From positions 4,662 to 25,566 of the forward strand of contig PXPD01000029.1 in the NCBI GenBank assembly GCA_003009815.1: a stretch of DNA of 20,905 nt, written 5' to 3'. The stretch is from Nanohaloarchaea archaeon SW_4_43_9 (GTDB lineage Archaea > Nanohalarchaeota > Nanosalinia > Nanosalinales > Nanosalinaceae). The notes under the pieces were generated by a model. That model made no database searches. It was given only the letters and a program-made list of their open reading frames with translations, and was not told where the DNA came from. Shown piece after piece: positions 6,820 through 14,542 of this stretch. Each line of letters starts with the position of its first letter. Positions within the stretch are counted from its first letter, which is position 1. The translations under genes and the position numbers were made by a program.

Positions 6820-7572
6820 TTAATCTTCTTCGATGCGTGGTGCGAGTACGAAGCTGAGCCTTGCTTTTTCCGGTACTTCGAAGTTGAGTCTCATCGGGAA
6901 GTCGTTTCCGAGTCTCAACTGAAGTGTATCGCTGAGTTTTTTGGCACCTGTGATTGAGTTAAGATAGTCGAGTGAGAACATTGATTTACACTGTGATCCT
7001 TCGATCTCCATTAATCCTTCGCTTCCTTCCTGAATGTTGAACTTAACGTTGCTTTGGTCTCCTTCTGCCTCGATTGTAAGTGAGTCTCCGTCTGATGAGA
7101 CTGTCACCGAGTCTCCTACAACCATTGCATCCTTGATAGCGCTTTCAAGCACAGAAGTCTCTAGGTCTGCTGTTACATCGAAATCCAGCTGGTCTGTTGA
7201 TGGGATATCGTCCTCTGAAAGGTTGAGGATGGGCAGTGAAAAGTCTCTGGTAGAGGAATCCTCCATTGTTATGTAGAACTTGGACTCGTCTTCCTTTACC
7301 TCAAAAGTTAATGTATCGCCCGAGTTTGCCCTTCTTAGAATTGAGTAAAAGTTTTCTAGGTTAAGTCCTACCTTGGTTTCCTCGTCCAGATCGTATCCCG
7401 CGAATACATCTTCTTCCAGTTTGAAGTCTACAAGTGCGACCATCGCAGGATCTGCTGCGATTAGATGGATTCCATCTTCTTTCAGTTGGAAAAGCCCTTC
7501 TGAAATCAGATCTGATATGGTTTTCAATGAGTCCTGTACAAGTCCTACATTTTCTAGTTCAGCTTTAAACAT
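6820..7572 (-). CDS. pcn: DNA polymerase sliding clamp PCNA
   Basis: A 250-residue clamp that as a trimer encircles DNA and tethers polymerase, ligase and FEN1. Two related halves are visible. The N-terminal half has MFKAELENVG, LIAADPAMVALVDFKL (about 38-53) and NLENFYSILRRANSGDTL (about 72-89). The C-terminal half has SMFSLDYLNSITGAKKLSDTL (about 197-217), LRLGNDFPMRLNFEV and FVLAPRIEED at the end. The ATG at 7572 is used rather than an in-frame GTG nine bases earlier; a GGTGAGAGG purine stretch just before the ATG could pair with 16S rRNA. The OB-fold gene ends 14 nt upstream, so the two form one transcription unit. Confidence 0.95.
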   Translation of the reverse strand: MFKAELENVGLVQDSLKTISDLISEGLFQLKEDGIHLIAADPAMVALVDFKLEEDVFAGYDLDEETKVGLNLENFYSILRRANSGDTLTFEVKEDESKFYITMEDSSTRDFSLPILNLSEDDIPSTDQLDFDVTADLETSVLESAIKDAMVVGDSVTVSSDGDSLTIEAEGDQSNVKFNIQEGSEGLMEIEGSQCKSMFSLDYLNSITGAKKLSDTLQLRLGNDFPMRLNFEVPEKARLSFVLAPRIEED

Positions 7573-7586
7573 TCCTCTCACCGTTA

Positions 7587-7919
7587 TTATTCAGTGGTGT
7601 TAACAATTTTTTTAACTCTATTGTAGGTTTCCATATCCACTTCTTCAAGACTGTGGACGATTTCTGCCTGTATTTCAAAGCTGTCAGGGGTGGGTAGTAC
7701 ACGTCCAAGAACTCGAATCTTGTTATTTTCCTCAATATCTTCAATATCTTCTTCCTGCATGAAGATTTCTACAGAACCGGTTCCGTCATCCACGGTAACT
7801 GATTCCTCGTCCACTGAGATTACCGTCCCGACTACCCGGACTCTGATATCTCTCTGTGGATCGATTTCCTCTATATTTTTCGGCTTTGCTGGCGCTCTTC
7901 TCTGATGTTCGTCTGGCAT
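7587..7919 (-). CDS. Small OB-fold nucleic-acid-binding protein (RPA-related)
   Basis: A 110-residue protein with one OB fold of the RPA/Stn1-like nucleic-acid-binding class. Basic Pro-rich residues 7-16 precede IRVRVVGTVISVDEESVTVDDGTGSVEIFM (about 26-55) and NNKIRVLGRVLP (about 65-76), the five-strand pattern with VDDGTG typical of archaeal RPA small subunits. It probably binds single-stranded DNA, alone or with a larger RPA subunit encoded elsewhere. It is the first gene of the PCNA unit. The start is the ATG at 7919, not the in-frame TTG before it. Its direct linkage to PCNA supports a replication or repair role. Confidence 0.75.
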   Translation of the reverse strand: MPDEHQRRAPAKPKNIEEIDPQRDIRVRVVGTVISVDEESVTVDDGTGSVEIFMQEEDIEDIEENNKIRVLGRVLPTPDSFEIQAEIVHSLEEVDMETYNRVKKIVNTTE

Positions 7920-8021
7920 ATTCAAAATATCTTGATTAAATGTTTTAACTATTCCGTGGACGTACCTGAAGAAGGTAAAAAATCAAGGGTTTCAAATACC
8001 GGTAACCTCTATTACTGTTAC

Positions 8022-8591
8022 ATGGGACTTTTCGGCGACGAAACCGGTGAACTTGAAACCGAGCTAAACATGATTGAGGAGCAGGTGACGACTCTGGAGT
8101 CCCATCTAAATGCTGTTGACGCAGCCCTTCAGGATGTTGTAGATAACTATCAGTCGGTTCTCACCGATGAGATGAGTTATCAGGAGCATGAACTGGATCG
8201 GTTGAGAGAGATTATTAGACGTGAAAGACTGGAAGAGGACGACGTAGATGAGATAAAAAGGCGTCTCCGGAAGCTGGAGCAGAAGTTCTCGGCGAAACAG
8301 AACGAGAAAGAAGTTAACTTGGAGCAAGTCCTCTACGCATTCAAGTATATCCGCAGGAGTATAAAGGATTCAAAAGAAGAGATCGGGGAGCTGGAGAACC
8401 GTATTGATGACCTGGAAAACGAGTTTTACATGTACCGGAATAACAAGGAGTACGATTTCGAGAAAAAACTGGATGAAAGAGACTATTATGAGGATAAGAA
8501 GGATGTAGAGAATGAACTGGCTCGTTTGAGGGCGTCGATGAATGCTCTTGCTGATGCAATGGATGAAAAGGATAAGATAAAGGTAGAGTAG
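8022..8591 (+). CDS. Long coiled-coil protein, function unknown
   Basis: A 189-residue, highly charged protein that is helical almost throughout. Heptad-like patterns run from about residue 8 to 60 (LETELNMIEEQVTTLESHL), 65 to 110 and 120 to 180. There is no Cys, membrane segment or catalytic motif. The first residues MGLFGDE could be a short anchor or interaction tail. The ATG at 8022 is preferred because a TTCAAATA element near 7991-7998 lies about 27 nt upstream, and the upstream frame contains a low-similarity stretch in the promoter region. It is divergent from the OB-fold/PCNA unit and ends 5 nt from the TFS stop. A structural or scaffold role is inference only. Confidence 0.8.
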   Translation: MGLFGDETGELETELNMIEEQVTTLESHLNAVDAALQDVVDNYQSVLTDEMSYQEHELDRLREIIRRERLEEDDVDEIKRRLRKLEQKFSAKQNEKEVNLEQVLYAFKYIRRSIKDSKEEIGELENRIDDLENEFYMYRNNKEYDFEKKLDERDYYEDKKDVENELARLRASMNALADAMDEKDKIKVE

Positions 8592-8596
8592 AGACT

Positions 8597-8947
8597 TTAG
8601 TCGTAAACCTTGTGGACATTTCTGCATTCAGTGCATTCGTAAAACCTTGTAGGTGGTTCATCAGAGCTTCTTGTCTGTTCCATCCACCATTCGTGTTCTT
8701 TTTCATCTTTCTTACTTTCTGAACATTCAGGACATTCTTTCATAGTGGTTGGTCGTGTGGTTTCTTCATCGTCTTCTGATGAGACGTTCAGCCTATCCAT
8801 AGGGTCTTCCTCTTTTTTCTCTGTTACTTTCATCTCATCTGCCTCAACATCTTCCTGGAACTCTCCGCAGTTCCTGCATTTCATTTTTGACTCTCCATCT
8901 TCTTTCTTTGAGACAAGCATTCCTCCACATTCATCACAGAACTTCAT
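8597..8947 (-). CDS. tfs: Transcription factor S (TFIIS-like transcript cleavage factor)
   Basis: A 116-residue factor that rescues backtracked RNA polymerase by stimulating transcript cleavage. The N-terminal zinc ribbon uses CDECGG (4-7 pair) and CRNCG (24-27 pair). After an acidic linker, the C-terminal ribbon has CPEC (about 72-75) and CTECR (about 105-108). The essential acidic loop is present in QTRSSDEPPTRFYECT, where DE are the catalytic acids. The last zinc knuckle reads CTECRNVHK instead of the usual CTxCGHxWR, a mild divergence. Its acidic loop makes it an active TFS, not an inhibitory paralogue such as TFS4. A TATA box at about 8976-8982 gives a nearly leaderless mRNA. Confidence 0.93.
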   Translation of the reverse strand: MKFCDECGGMLVSKKEDGESKMKCRNCGEFQEDVEADEMKVTEKKEEDPMDRLNVSSEDDEETTRPTTMKECPECSESKKDEKEHEWWMEQTRSSDEPPTRFYECTECRNVHKVYD

Positions 8948-8975
8948 TGTTGGACACGAATTACTTGCTGAAGAT

Positions 8976-8983
8976 TTAAATAG
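8976..8983 (-). promoter_or_regulatory. TATA box for transcription factor S
   Basis: TATTTAAA on the minus strand lies about 31 nt upstream of the TFS ATG, implying a 5' leader of only a few bases. Confidence 0.5.
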
Positions 8984-9004
8984 GGTTGCCTATTCTGGAC
9001 TGAA

Positions 9005-9469
9005 TCAAACTCTGCGGCATGCAGGAGTGTTATCAAAATCCAAGGGCTTGTCCCCCGAGTATCCTAAGAGATCCATTGCCAGAATCTTTACAAGTCCTAC
9101 TCTTGGAATACTCAAAGCTGTCTTCCCGTATATCTGACCAGGTCTGACGTCTTTCTCGAAATCGTGCTGTCCACGGGTGTTATCTCCCTGCGTCTCTACA
9201 TGATCGTCTGTTTTCAGTAGATCATACACAACTACGTCTCCTTCTTCAATTTCCTCGAAGCTCTGACCCTGTACGAGTATTACATCCCCGACATTGTACT
9301 CGGGGTACATTGAACATGATACCACTGTGACGACAGGTTTTTCCGTATCAAGAACTACCCCGGTTGTCTGAATTATGCCGAAGGCAAGTATCAAGGCCAA
9401 CGCTATAAAGTAGAACTCGTTGAACGTTTTTGATTCCTTTAGATCATTCCAGGATTTGCGAGTATCCAT
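9005..9469 (-). CDS. Signal peptidase I, archaeal Sec11-like
   Basis: A 154-residue membrane protease that removes signal peptides from secreted proteins. One membrane segment (about 19-38) is followed by VTVVSCSMYPEYNVGDVILV (48-67), whose SCSM holds the catalytic Ser53 in the SxSM motif. EEGDVVVYD (75-83) and TQGDN (93-97) follow. The only candidate catalytic His is H90, five residues before GDN with D96, whereas in Sec11-type enzymes the HR pair and GDN are normally separated by roughly twenty residues. Either the connecting hairpin is deleted or the active site is rearranged. It lies downstream of DUF99 on the same strand but has its own TATA box. Confidence 0.85.
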   Translation of the reverse strand: MDTRKSWNDLKESKTFNEFYFIALALILAFGIIQTTGVVLDTEKPVVTVVSCSMYPEYNVGDVILVQGQSFEEIEEGDVVVYDLLKTDDHVETQGDNTRGQHDFEKDVRPGQIYGKTALSIPRVGLVKILAMDLLGYSGDKPLDFDNTPACRRV

Positions 9470-9492
9470 GTGAATTTATTCGGCAAGCCTTC

Positions 9493-9501
9493 TTTTATAA
9501 C
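9493..9501 (-). promoter_or_regulatory. TATA box for signal peptidase
   Basis: TTATAAAAG on the minus strand is centred about 28 nt before the signal peptidase ATG, consistent with a leaderless transcript. Confidence 0.55.
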
Positions 9502-9505
9502 GATT

Positions 9506-10024
9506 TCAATCCTTTTTCCGGAAGGCATTGCCTATCAGATCGGCGGCTCTAACTGTCTCCGGAATATTCCCCTGTAATGTTGCTTTCTCAGTAAATCTTT
9601 TTGCTTTTTCTTTGCTGCAACCTGCGAACTGAATGAAGACATCTCCAAAGCTGTGAGTATCCGGCAGTTCCGAAACTATACTCGGATCCAGGTCTGCGGA
9701 TTCCAATCCTTTTCTTACTGCATCCTTGTCAGGCTGATTGCTGGTTACAGCAATAACAGGTTTGTTCAGTTCCTCGGAGATTTTTTCGATATCGGCTATA
9801 TTGAAACCGTTGAAGCTTATGCCGTCCAGAAATACAGCTGCTATATCCTGTTCAAACATGTGGTAGAGCTCAATTATGTCTTCTGTAGCATCTCCTGTAT
9901 CCGGTTTCTGGTCTATGATCCCTGCTTGTTCCATAAACTCTGTGCCTCTGTAGGAGACACCTATAAGCTTCTCGGCCTCTCGAGGGCCGTCATCTATACC
10001 AAGAAATCTGAGGCCCTCTTTCAT
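9506..10024 (-). CDS. DUF99 family protein (endonuclease V-like fold)
   Basis: A 172-residue member of the archaeal DUF99 family, whose fold is related to endonuclease V. Family marks are LRFLGIDDGPR (5-15), VSYRGTEFME (24-33), DATEDI (45-50), AAVFLDGISFNGFNIADI (61-78), NKPVIAV (87-93) and the C-terminal PETVRAADLIGNAF. The conserved acids D11 and D12 occupy the place of the nuclease metal site, but nuclease activity of the family is not established. It is followed by the signal peptidase and preceded 24 nt upstream by rpoL, so a METTL5-like/rpoL/DUF99 operon is likely. Confidence 0.9.
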   Translation of the reverse strand: MKEGLRFLGIDDGPREAEKLIGVSYRGTEFMEQAGIIDQKPDTGDATEDIIELYHMFEQDIAAVFLDGISFNGFNIADIEKISEELNKPVIAVTSNQPDKDAVRKGLESADLDPSIVSELPDTHSFGDVFIQFAGCSKEKAKRFTEKATLQGNIPETVRAADLIGNAFRKKD

Positions 10025-10048
10025 CTCATTGAAAAAATTATTCTGGAT

Positions 10049-10291
10049 TTAAAGCTGGTCTTCGAGTTCGTCGAACCATTCACGGGCAGTTTCTATTGCG
10101 TCCTCTACGACTTCTTCAGGATTTTCTGCCTCTACAATAAGGTTAGATTCTCCGCCAAGCGGGTGCCCTTGATCGTAGGCTGCTTCTCCGCCGTTCTCCC
10201 AGACCGCCTTCCTGATAAGGTTTGCTACCGTATGGTTCTGGTTTAGGTTGATCAGAATTCTGTCGTCTTTTTCGACTGCTTCAAGCTCCAT
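10049..10291 (-). CDS. rpoL: RNA polymerase subunit L (Rpo11)
   Basis: An 80-residue subunit, counterpart of Rpb11 and of part of bacterial alpha, which pairs with Rpo3 to nucleate RNA polymerase assembly. The QNHTVANLIRKAV stretch (18-30) is the family HTxxNLxR motif, and YDQGHPLGGESNLIVEAE (39-56) matches the family HPLxGxxxLxV motif. The C-terminal helix is strongly acidic. Length is that of a short archaeal RpoL. It lies 16 nt after the methyltransferase stop and 24 nt before DUF99. Confidence 0.93.
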   Translation of the reverse strand: MELEAVEKDDRILINLNQNHTVANLIRKAVWENGGEAAYDQGHPLGGESNLIVEAENPEEVVEDAIETAREWFDELEDQL

Positions 10292-10307
10292 AGTATTGTT
10301 CTAACCC

Positions 10308-10910
10308 CTAATCTTTTTCACTGGTTATGAAAACCCCTACCTTGACATCTTTTGACTCCTCGGTGTGAAAACCATAGGTGGCTGGAAGTGATATCTCGTA
10401 ATTTTTGCAGTTTAAGAGCTCATGGGGCGATTTTTCCACAAAATCTTTTATAGCTCTGCTTCTCCCGTTGTAAATAACTGAATAAACCTTCCGGCCGGAA
10501 AAGAAAGCTTTTTCCAGGAACTTCATGCCCTCGTCTGAGTGTACAGAGAACGGTGGGTTCATTAAGACAGTATCATGTTCTTCTTTAATCTCCAAAATAT
10601 CACATTTATGGAAATCAATAAACTCCATTACTTCCGCCTCCTCTGCATTCTCCTTCGCTATCTCCAGAGCTTCTTCATCTTTCTCCACAGCGGTAACATC
10701 TGCCCCAAGTAAAGCCGCACCGATTGCAAGTATTCCTGTCCCGGTTCCTAAATCAAGAACTTCTTTTCCGTTTATATCATCCTGCATGTAGGCATTGTGG
10801 AGGATGTCAGCTGCCAGTTCTGGCGGTGTCATATACTGTTCAAGGGAAATCTTCGGGTTCTCGAATCCCTTCAGTTTTGAGAGTTCAATAGCGATTTTGG
10901 ATTTTCTCAT
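10308..10910 (-). CDS. METTL5-like RNA adenine N6-methyltransferase
   Basis: A 200-residue Rossmann-fold methyltransferase. LEQYMTPPELAADIL (23-37) is the N-terminal signature of the METTL5 family. LDLGTGTGILAIGAALLGA (52-70) binds S-adenosylmethionine, AVEKDEEALE carries the acid that binds the cofactor ribose, and NPPF (118-121) is the catalytic motif for N6-adenine methylation. Human METTL5 makes m6A in 18S rRNA with TRMT112; an archaeal role on 16S rRNA is inferred from homology. The ATG at 10910 is chosen over upstream in-frame codons because the family begins just before the LEQY motif. It heads the rpoL/DUF99 operon, divergent from the helicase gene. Confidence 0.88.
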   Translation of the reverse strand: MRKSKIAIELSKLKGFENPKISLEQYMTPPELAADILHNAYMQDDINGKEVLDLGTGTGILAIGAALLGADVTAVEKDEEALEIAKENAEEAEVMEFIDFHKCDILEIKEEHDTVLMNPPFSVHSDEGMKFLEKAFFSGRKVYSVIYNGRSRAIKDFVEKSPHELLNCKNYEISLPATYGFHTEESKDVKVGVFITSEKD

Positions 10911-10978
10911 ATTATTCTCTTCAGGTTTAACAGTTATTAGAGAGGCACAAAAATTCCAGACTTCATACAAACTAAGGA

Positions 10979-10986
10979 TTTAAATT
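10979..10986 (+). promoter_or_regulatory. TATA box for XPB-like helicase
   Basis: TTTAAATT centred about 25 nt before the ATG at 11008 fits a leaderless archaeal promoter in the 97-base divergent gap with the methyltransferase gene. Confidence 0.55.
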
Positions 10987-11007
10987 TTGGGGTTTATCTA
11001 ACAAGGC

Positions 11008-12669
11008 ATGCCTGATAAAAACGGTTTTATTGACACTGAAGAACTCAAAGAACTTCCCAAAGAAGAGCTTGTAGAAAGGATGGCAGAGCTCCAGAACGAA
11101 GTCAGCAATCAAAAGGCGGTGTTCTTCGAACCTCAAAGAGAAATAATTCTATCCAATCCGGATGAGGAAACCCTGAACGAGATGTCGGAAGTTGCGCACA
11201 TGGATACGAGTTCAGGCGCTCATTACAAGTTCAAGGTCAAGCAAATGGATATCTGGAACTCTGATCTTTCACTTGAGGAGATGAAAGAGAAGTACACCCG
11301 GATTGTTGGAGACTATCCTAACTTCTTGAACTGGCTTGAAAGAACATATGAAAGACAGGAAATCTTCTCAATTGAACATTCGGGAACATACCATACTCTA
11401 AAGGCAACCGATGAAGAGAGAATGGAATGGGCTAGAAGTATCGATGAGGTAAGGGAGAACCTTTCTGTCGATCTAACAGATAAAAAATCAAGAATTGCGA
11501 TGGGAGCAAAGTCCAGGGCAAAAATCAAGGAAGTGCTCCTGAAGAAGGGTTATCCGGTAGAAGATAACTCCAAATTCAGAGAAGTAGATGAAAGCATCGG
11601 CTGCGATCTGAAGGGAATCGAGCTCAGAGACTACCAGAAAGAATACGTAGAAAGGGCTTACGAGAAAAAGGCAGCTGTTCTCGCCAATCCTGCGGGCTCA
11701 GGAAAAACAGTTACTTCAATTGGCTTAATGTCTAAAATTGACGCACCAACGCTTATTCTCGTGCCTCAGAGGTCGCTGGTGGGGCAGTGGAAAAGAGAAC
11801 TGCTTGACAAGACAACACTCACCGAGGATCAGATTGGAGAGTACCACGGCGATGAAAAGCGAATGGGCGACATAACACTGGCCACGTATCATATGGCTGG
11901 CGAGAAAACCTCTCTGTTCCGGAAGGAGTGGGGACTGATCGTTTTCGATGAAGTACATCATATTCCGTCCAAGCTATTCAGGAAGACGGCTTCACTTCAG
12001 TCCACAAGAAGAATCGGATTATCTGCGTCACCAGTGAGAGAAGATTCCAAGGAGAGGGAAATCTTTGCGCTAATCGGCCAGGAAATCGGTGGAGACTGGG
12101 CGCGTTTCTTTAAACAGGAGTATGTTCTGAAACCGGATGTAAACATCAAACTGGTGGAATGGGAGAACGACTTCTACAGGAACAAATACAACGAGGCATC
12201 GGGCTTCAAGAAATCGATCATCGCCTCAAAGAATCCGGCGAAAATCCCTGAAATCGAATCACTTCTTGAGCAACATGAAGGTGATAAGACAATCATCTTC
12301 TGTGACTGGATTGAACAAGGAGGGAAACTAGCTGAGGAATTTGATCTGCCATTTATCTCCGGGGAGACCGACTTCGATGATCGAGAGGATTACTTCGAGA
12401 AGTTCAGAAACGACGAGATCAAGACAATTATAGTCTCGAGAATTGGTGATGAAGGACTGGATCTGCCAGATGCAGAGGTAGGAATTATTGCCTCTGGACA
12501 GGGAGGTTCCCGAAGACAGGCGACCCAGAGAGCTGGCAGAGTTATGCGGCCATTTGGCGACGCACAGGTCTATATTGTTGCAACAAAAGGTAGTAATGAG
12601 GAAGATTTTGTCAAAAGACAGGTAGAACATCTGAAGGAGAAAGGAGTGCCGGTGAAAGTAGAGGAATGA
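11008..12669 (+). CDS. xpb: XPB/Rad25-like SF2 DNA helicase
   Basis: A 553-residue superfamily 2 helicase. LRDYQ (206-210) is the Q-like motif, ANPAGSGKT (226-234) the Walker A, and VFDEVHHIP (312-320) a DExH motif II of XPB type. GLSASPVRED (337-346) is motif III, GDEGLDLP (480-487) motif V, and QATQRAGRVMRP (504-515) the arginine-finger motif VI. The QRAGRVMRP form is typical of XPB and related Rad25 enzymes, which open DNA in repair or transcription. The first 200 residues form an acidic N-terminal domain (coiled at about 11-35) not obviously matching the XPB damage-recognition domain. No Bax1 nuclease gene is adjacent. Leaderless expression is likely. Confidence 0.88.
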   Translation: MPDKNGFIDTEELKELPKEELVERMAELQNEVSNQKAVFFEPQREIILSNPDEETLNEMSEVAHMDTSSGAHYKFKVKQMDIWNSDLSLEEMKEKYTRIVGDYPNFLNWLERTYERQEIFSIEHSGTYHTLKATDEERMEWARSIDEVRENLSVDLTDKKSRIAMGAKSRAKIKEVLLKKGYPVEDNSKFREVDESIGCDLKGIELRDYQKEYVERAYEKKAAVLANPAGSGKTVTSIGLMSKIDAPTLILVPQRSLVGQWKRELLDKTTLTEDQIGEYHGDEKRMGDITLATYHMAGEKTSLFRKEWGLIVFDEVHHIPSKLFRKTASLQSTRRIGLSASPVREDSKEREIFALIGQEIGGDWARFFKQEYVLKPDVNIKLVEWENDFYRNKYNEASGFKKSIIASKNPAKIPEIESLLEQHEGDKTIIFCDWIEQGGKLAEEFDLPFISGETDFDDREDYFEKFRNDEIKTIIVSRIGDEGLDLPDAEVGIIASGQGGSRRQATQRAGRVMRPFGDAQVYIVATKGSNEEDFVKRQVEHLKEKGVPVKVEE

Positions 12670-12752
12670 CGTCGGGTGAACAAGATCTCTTAATTCTCGG
12701 AGTCTGAAATATAGGCCCAAATAAAAAATATTGCTGAGCAGCTAACGAATCT

Positions 12753-12761
12753 TCATAAAAA
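12753..12761 (+). promoter_or_regulatory. TATA box for ABC exporter operon
   Basis: TCATAAAAA centred about 27 nt before the ATG at 12784, so the exporter genes probably have a leaderless promoter independent of the helicase gene. The 114-base gap 12670-12783 holds nothing else recognisable. Confidence 0.5.
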
Positions 12762-12783
12762 AGTGGCATGAACCCTTTTCTGT

Positions 12784-13758
12784 ATGAGCTTAATAGAGGT
12801 AGAAAACCTAGACAAGAAATTCAAAATATACAGGAGAGGTGAAGGTATAACCGGATACCTGAAATCCTTCGTCTCAAGAGATTATGATGAAGTAAATGCT
12901 GTAGAAGATCTTGATCTGGAGATTGAGAAAGGGAATATGGTAGGATATATCGGAGCCAATGGAGCTGGAAAATCCACAACCGTCAAAATGCTGACCGGTA
13001 TTCTCGAACCTACTTCAGGACGAATTGAAGTTGATGGGATAAATCCGCATAGAGAAAGGAAGAAAAATGCGATGAATATCGGAGTTGTATTCGGACAGAA
13101 AACCCAGCTCTGGTGGGATCTACCAGTTAGGGAGTCCTTCAAGCTATTGAAGGAGATCTATGAGGTTTCTGACGAAGATTATGAGGCCAGGATTGATGAG
13201 TTTGACGAGGTTCTTCAGCTTAGTGATTTCTGGGATCAGCCGGTGAGGAAGCTGAGCCTTGGACAGAAAATGAGATGCGAGTTAGCGGCGGCGTTTCTCC
13301 ACCACCCGAAAATTGTCTATCTAGATGAGCCGACAATAGGTTTGGATGTAGCTGTGAAAGAAAGAATCAGAGATTTCATCCGGAAAATGAATGAGGAGAA
13401 AAACATCACGGTAATACTCACCACTCACGATATAGGCGATATAGAAGACTTGTGTGAAAGGATTGTCGTACTTGACGAGGGCAGGAAAATATACGACGGT
13501 ACTCTGAATGAGCTGGTAAACAAGTTCACCTCCCGAAGGATAATTCTAGAGACCGAGGATGTTATTGAACTTGAGATTGAGGGTGTAGAGGAAGTTGAGA
13601 AAGTAAATGGAAAGATAGAGGTAATATTTGATAGCGAAAAGATTTCTGCCTCAGAGCTTATGAAGGAGGTTCTGGAGAAGTATGATGTCAGCGACTTCCA
13701 GATTAAGGAACCTGATATCGAAATGGTTGTAAAGAAGATTTACAATGAGGGCATCTAG
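12784..13758 (+). CDS. ABC-2 type exporter, ATP-binding protein (COG4586-like)
   Basis: A 324-residue ATPase of an ABC exporter. Walker A is GANGAGKST (57-65), the Q-loop FGQKTQLWWDLP (103-114), the signature LSLGQ (157-161), Walker B IVYLDEP (177-183) and the H-loop TTHD (H215). LWWDLP after the Q-loop and the long C-terminal extension (about 240-324) are typical of the COG4586 group, which pairs with two different permeases. The next two genes are such permeases, so all three form one exporter. The substrate cannot be read from the sequence. Confidence 0.92.
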   Translation: MSLIEVENLDKKFKIYRRGEGITGYLKSFVSRDYDEVNAVEDLDLEIEKGNMVGYIGANGAGKSTTVKMLTGILEPTSGRIEVDGINPHRERKKNAMNIGVVFGQKTQLWWDLPVRESFKLLKEIYEVSDEDYEARIDEFDEVLQLSDFWDQPVRKLSLGQKMRCELAAAFLHHPKIVYLDEPTIGLDVAVKERIRDFIRKMNEEKNITVILTTHDIGDIEDLCERIVVLDEGRKIYDGTLNELVNKFTSRRIILETEDVIELEIEGVEEVEKVNGKIEVIFDSEKISASELMKEVLEKYDVSDFQIKEPDIEMVVKKIYNEGI

Positions 13759-13762
13759 ATTA

Positions 13763-14542
13763 ATGAAAAAATATCTGCAGTTCTTCAGAATAGGGCTAAG
13801 GAAAGGTATAATTTACCGTTCAGATGCCGTTGCCGCAGTAGGAACCACTATTTTTTATTTAATTCTCATGTTTTACATCTGGAGAGCGATTTCCATCTCT
13901 GGTGAGCTTTCATCACCGTTTTCAGCTATAATAGCTTATATAGCGCTTGGGCAGGTGGTTTCAAACGCTACTTCAGTTAATTTAGAGGATTGGTTTACGG
14001 AAAGAGTCCGTGAAGGAACAATAGTTAATGAACTGAAGAGACCGGTTAGCTTACATCTGCAGGTTTACTTCTACCAGCTTGGCAAATCCTCATTCAATGT
14101 TATCGGGAGGAGTATACCGGCGTTTATCGTTGGTCTTATGTTTCTGGGTATAGGAATCCCTTCGGCATTAAACGGTCTAGCTTTTCTTTTGAGCGTTTTT
14201 CTTTCTTTAAATCTCGTAGTGGCTCTTTCCTACTTTGTTTCAATGGCGATTTTCTGGACCAAAGTAGGCTGGAGTCTAAGAATGATGAGATCAACGCTTT
14301 CCCGCCTTCTTTCAGGGGTAATGTTCCCTCTTTATCTTCTACCGGAATGGTTGAAACCGGTATTCTACTCTACCCCTTTCCCCTCGATGATCGATGGACC
14401 GATAAGAATTTACCAGGGCGCAGCTGGCTCAGAAATTGTAAGGGTTTTGTGCATCCAAGTGTTCTGGACTCTAACTCTGGTCATCATTTCTGCGTTAATA
14501 TGGAGAAAAGCTAAAAAGAAAATTACGGTGCAGGGCGGATGA
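13763..14542 (+). CDS. ABC-2 type exporter, permease 1 (COG4587-like)
   Basis: A 259-residue membrane protein with about six hydrophobic segments (roughly 20-45, 50-75, 110-130, 138-165, 180-200 and 228-252 counted from MKKYLQFF). It begins MKKYLQFFRIGLRKGIIYRSD, an amphipathic elbow helix before the first membrane segment, as in the COG4587 group. The ATG at 13763 is preferred over the in-frame ATG at 13745 because the next permease begins almost identically (MKKYIKLYL) and the ATPase stop then lies just upstream. The longer start would overlap the ATPase by 14 bases and cannot be excluded. It overlaps the second permease by ATGA. Confidence 0.85.
   Translation: MKKYLQFFRIGLRKGIIYRSDAVAAVGTTIFYLILMFYIWRAISISGELSSPFSAIIAYIALGQVVSNATSVNLEDWFTERVREGTIVNELKRPVSLHLQVYFYQLGKSSFNVIGRSIPAFIVGLMFLGIGIPSALNGLAFLLSVFLSLNLVVALSYFVSMAIFWTKVGWSLRMMRSTLSRLLSGVMFPLYLLPEWLKPVFYSTPFPSMIDGPIRIYQGAAGSEIVRVLCIQVFWTLTLVIISALIWRKAKKKITVQGG

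Noticed and set aside
7905..8021. Upstream 39-codon extension of the coiled-coil gene
   Set aside because: It overlaps the promoter region and the start of the divergent OB-fold gene and has a different composition from the rest of the protein.
9653..10246. 197-codon plus-strand frame
   Set aside because: Antisense to DUF99 and RpoL, which are well supported; Cys/Phe/Tyr-rich translation is a shadow.
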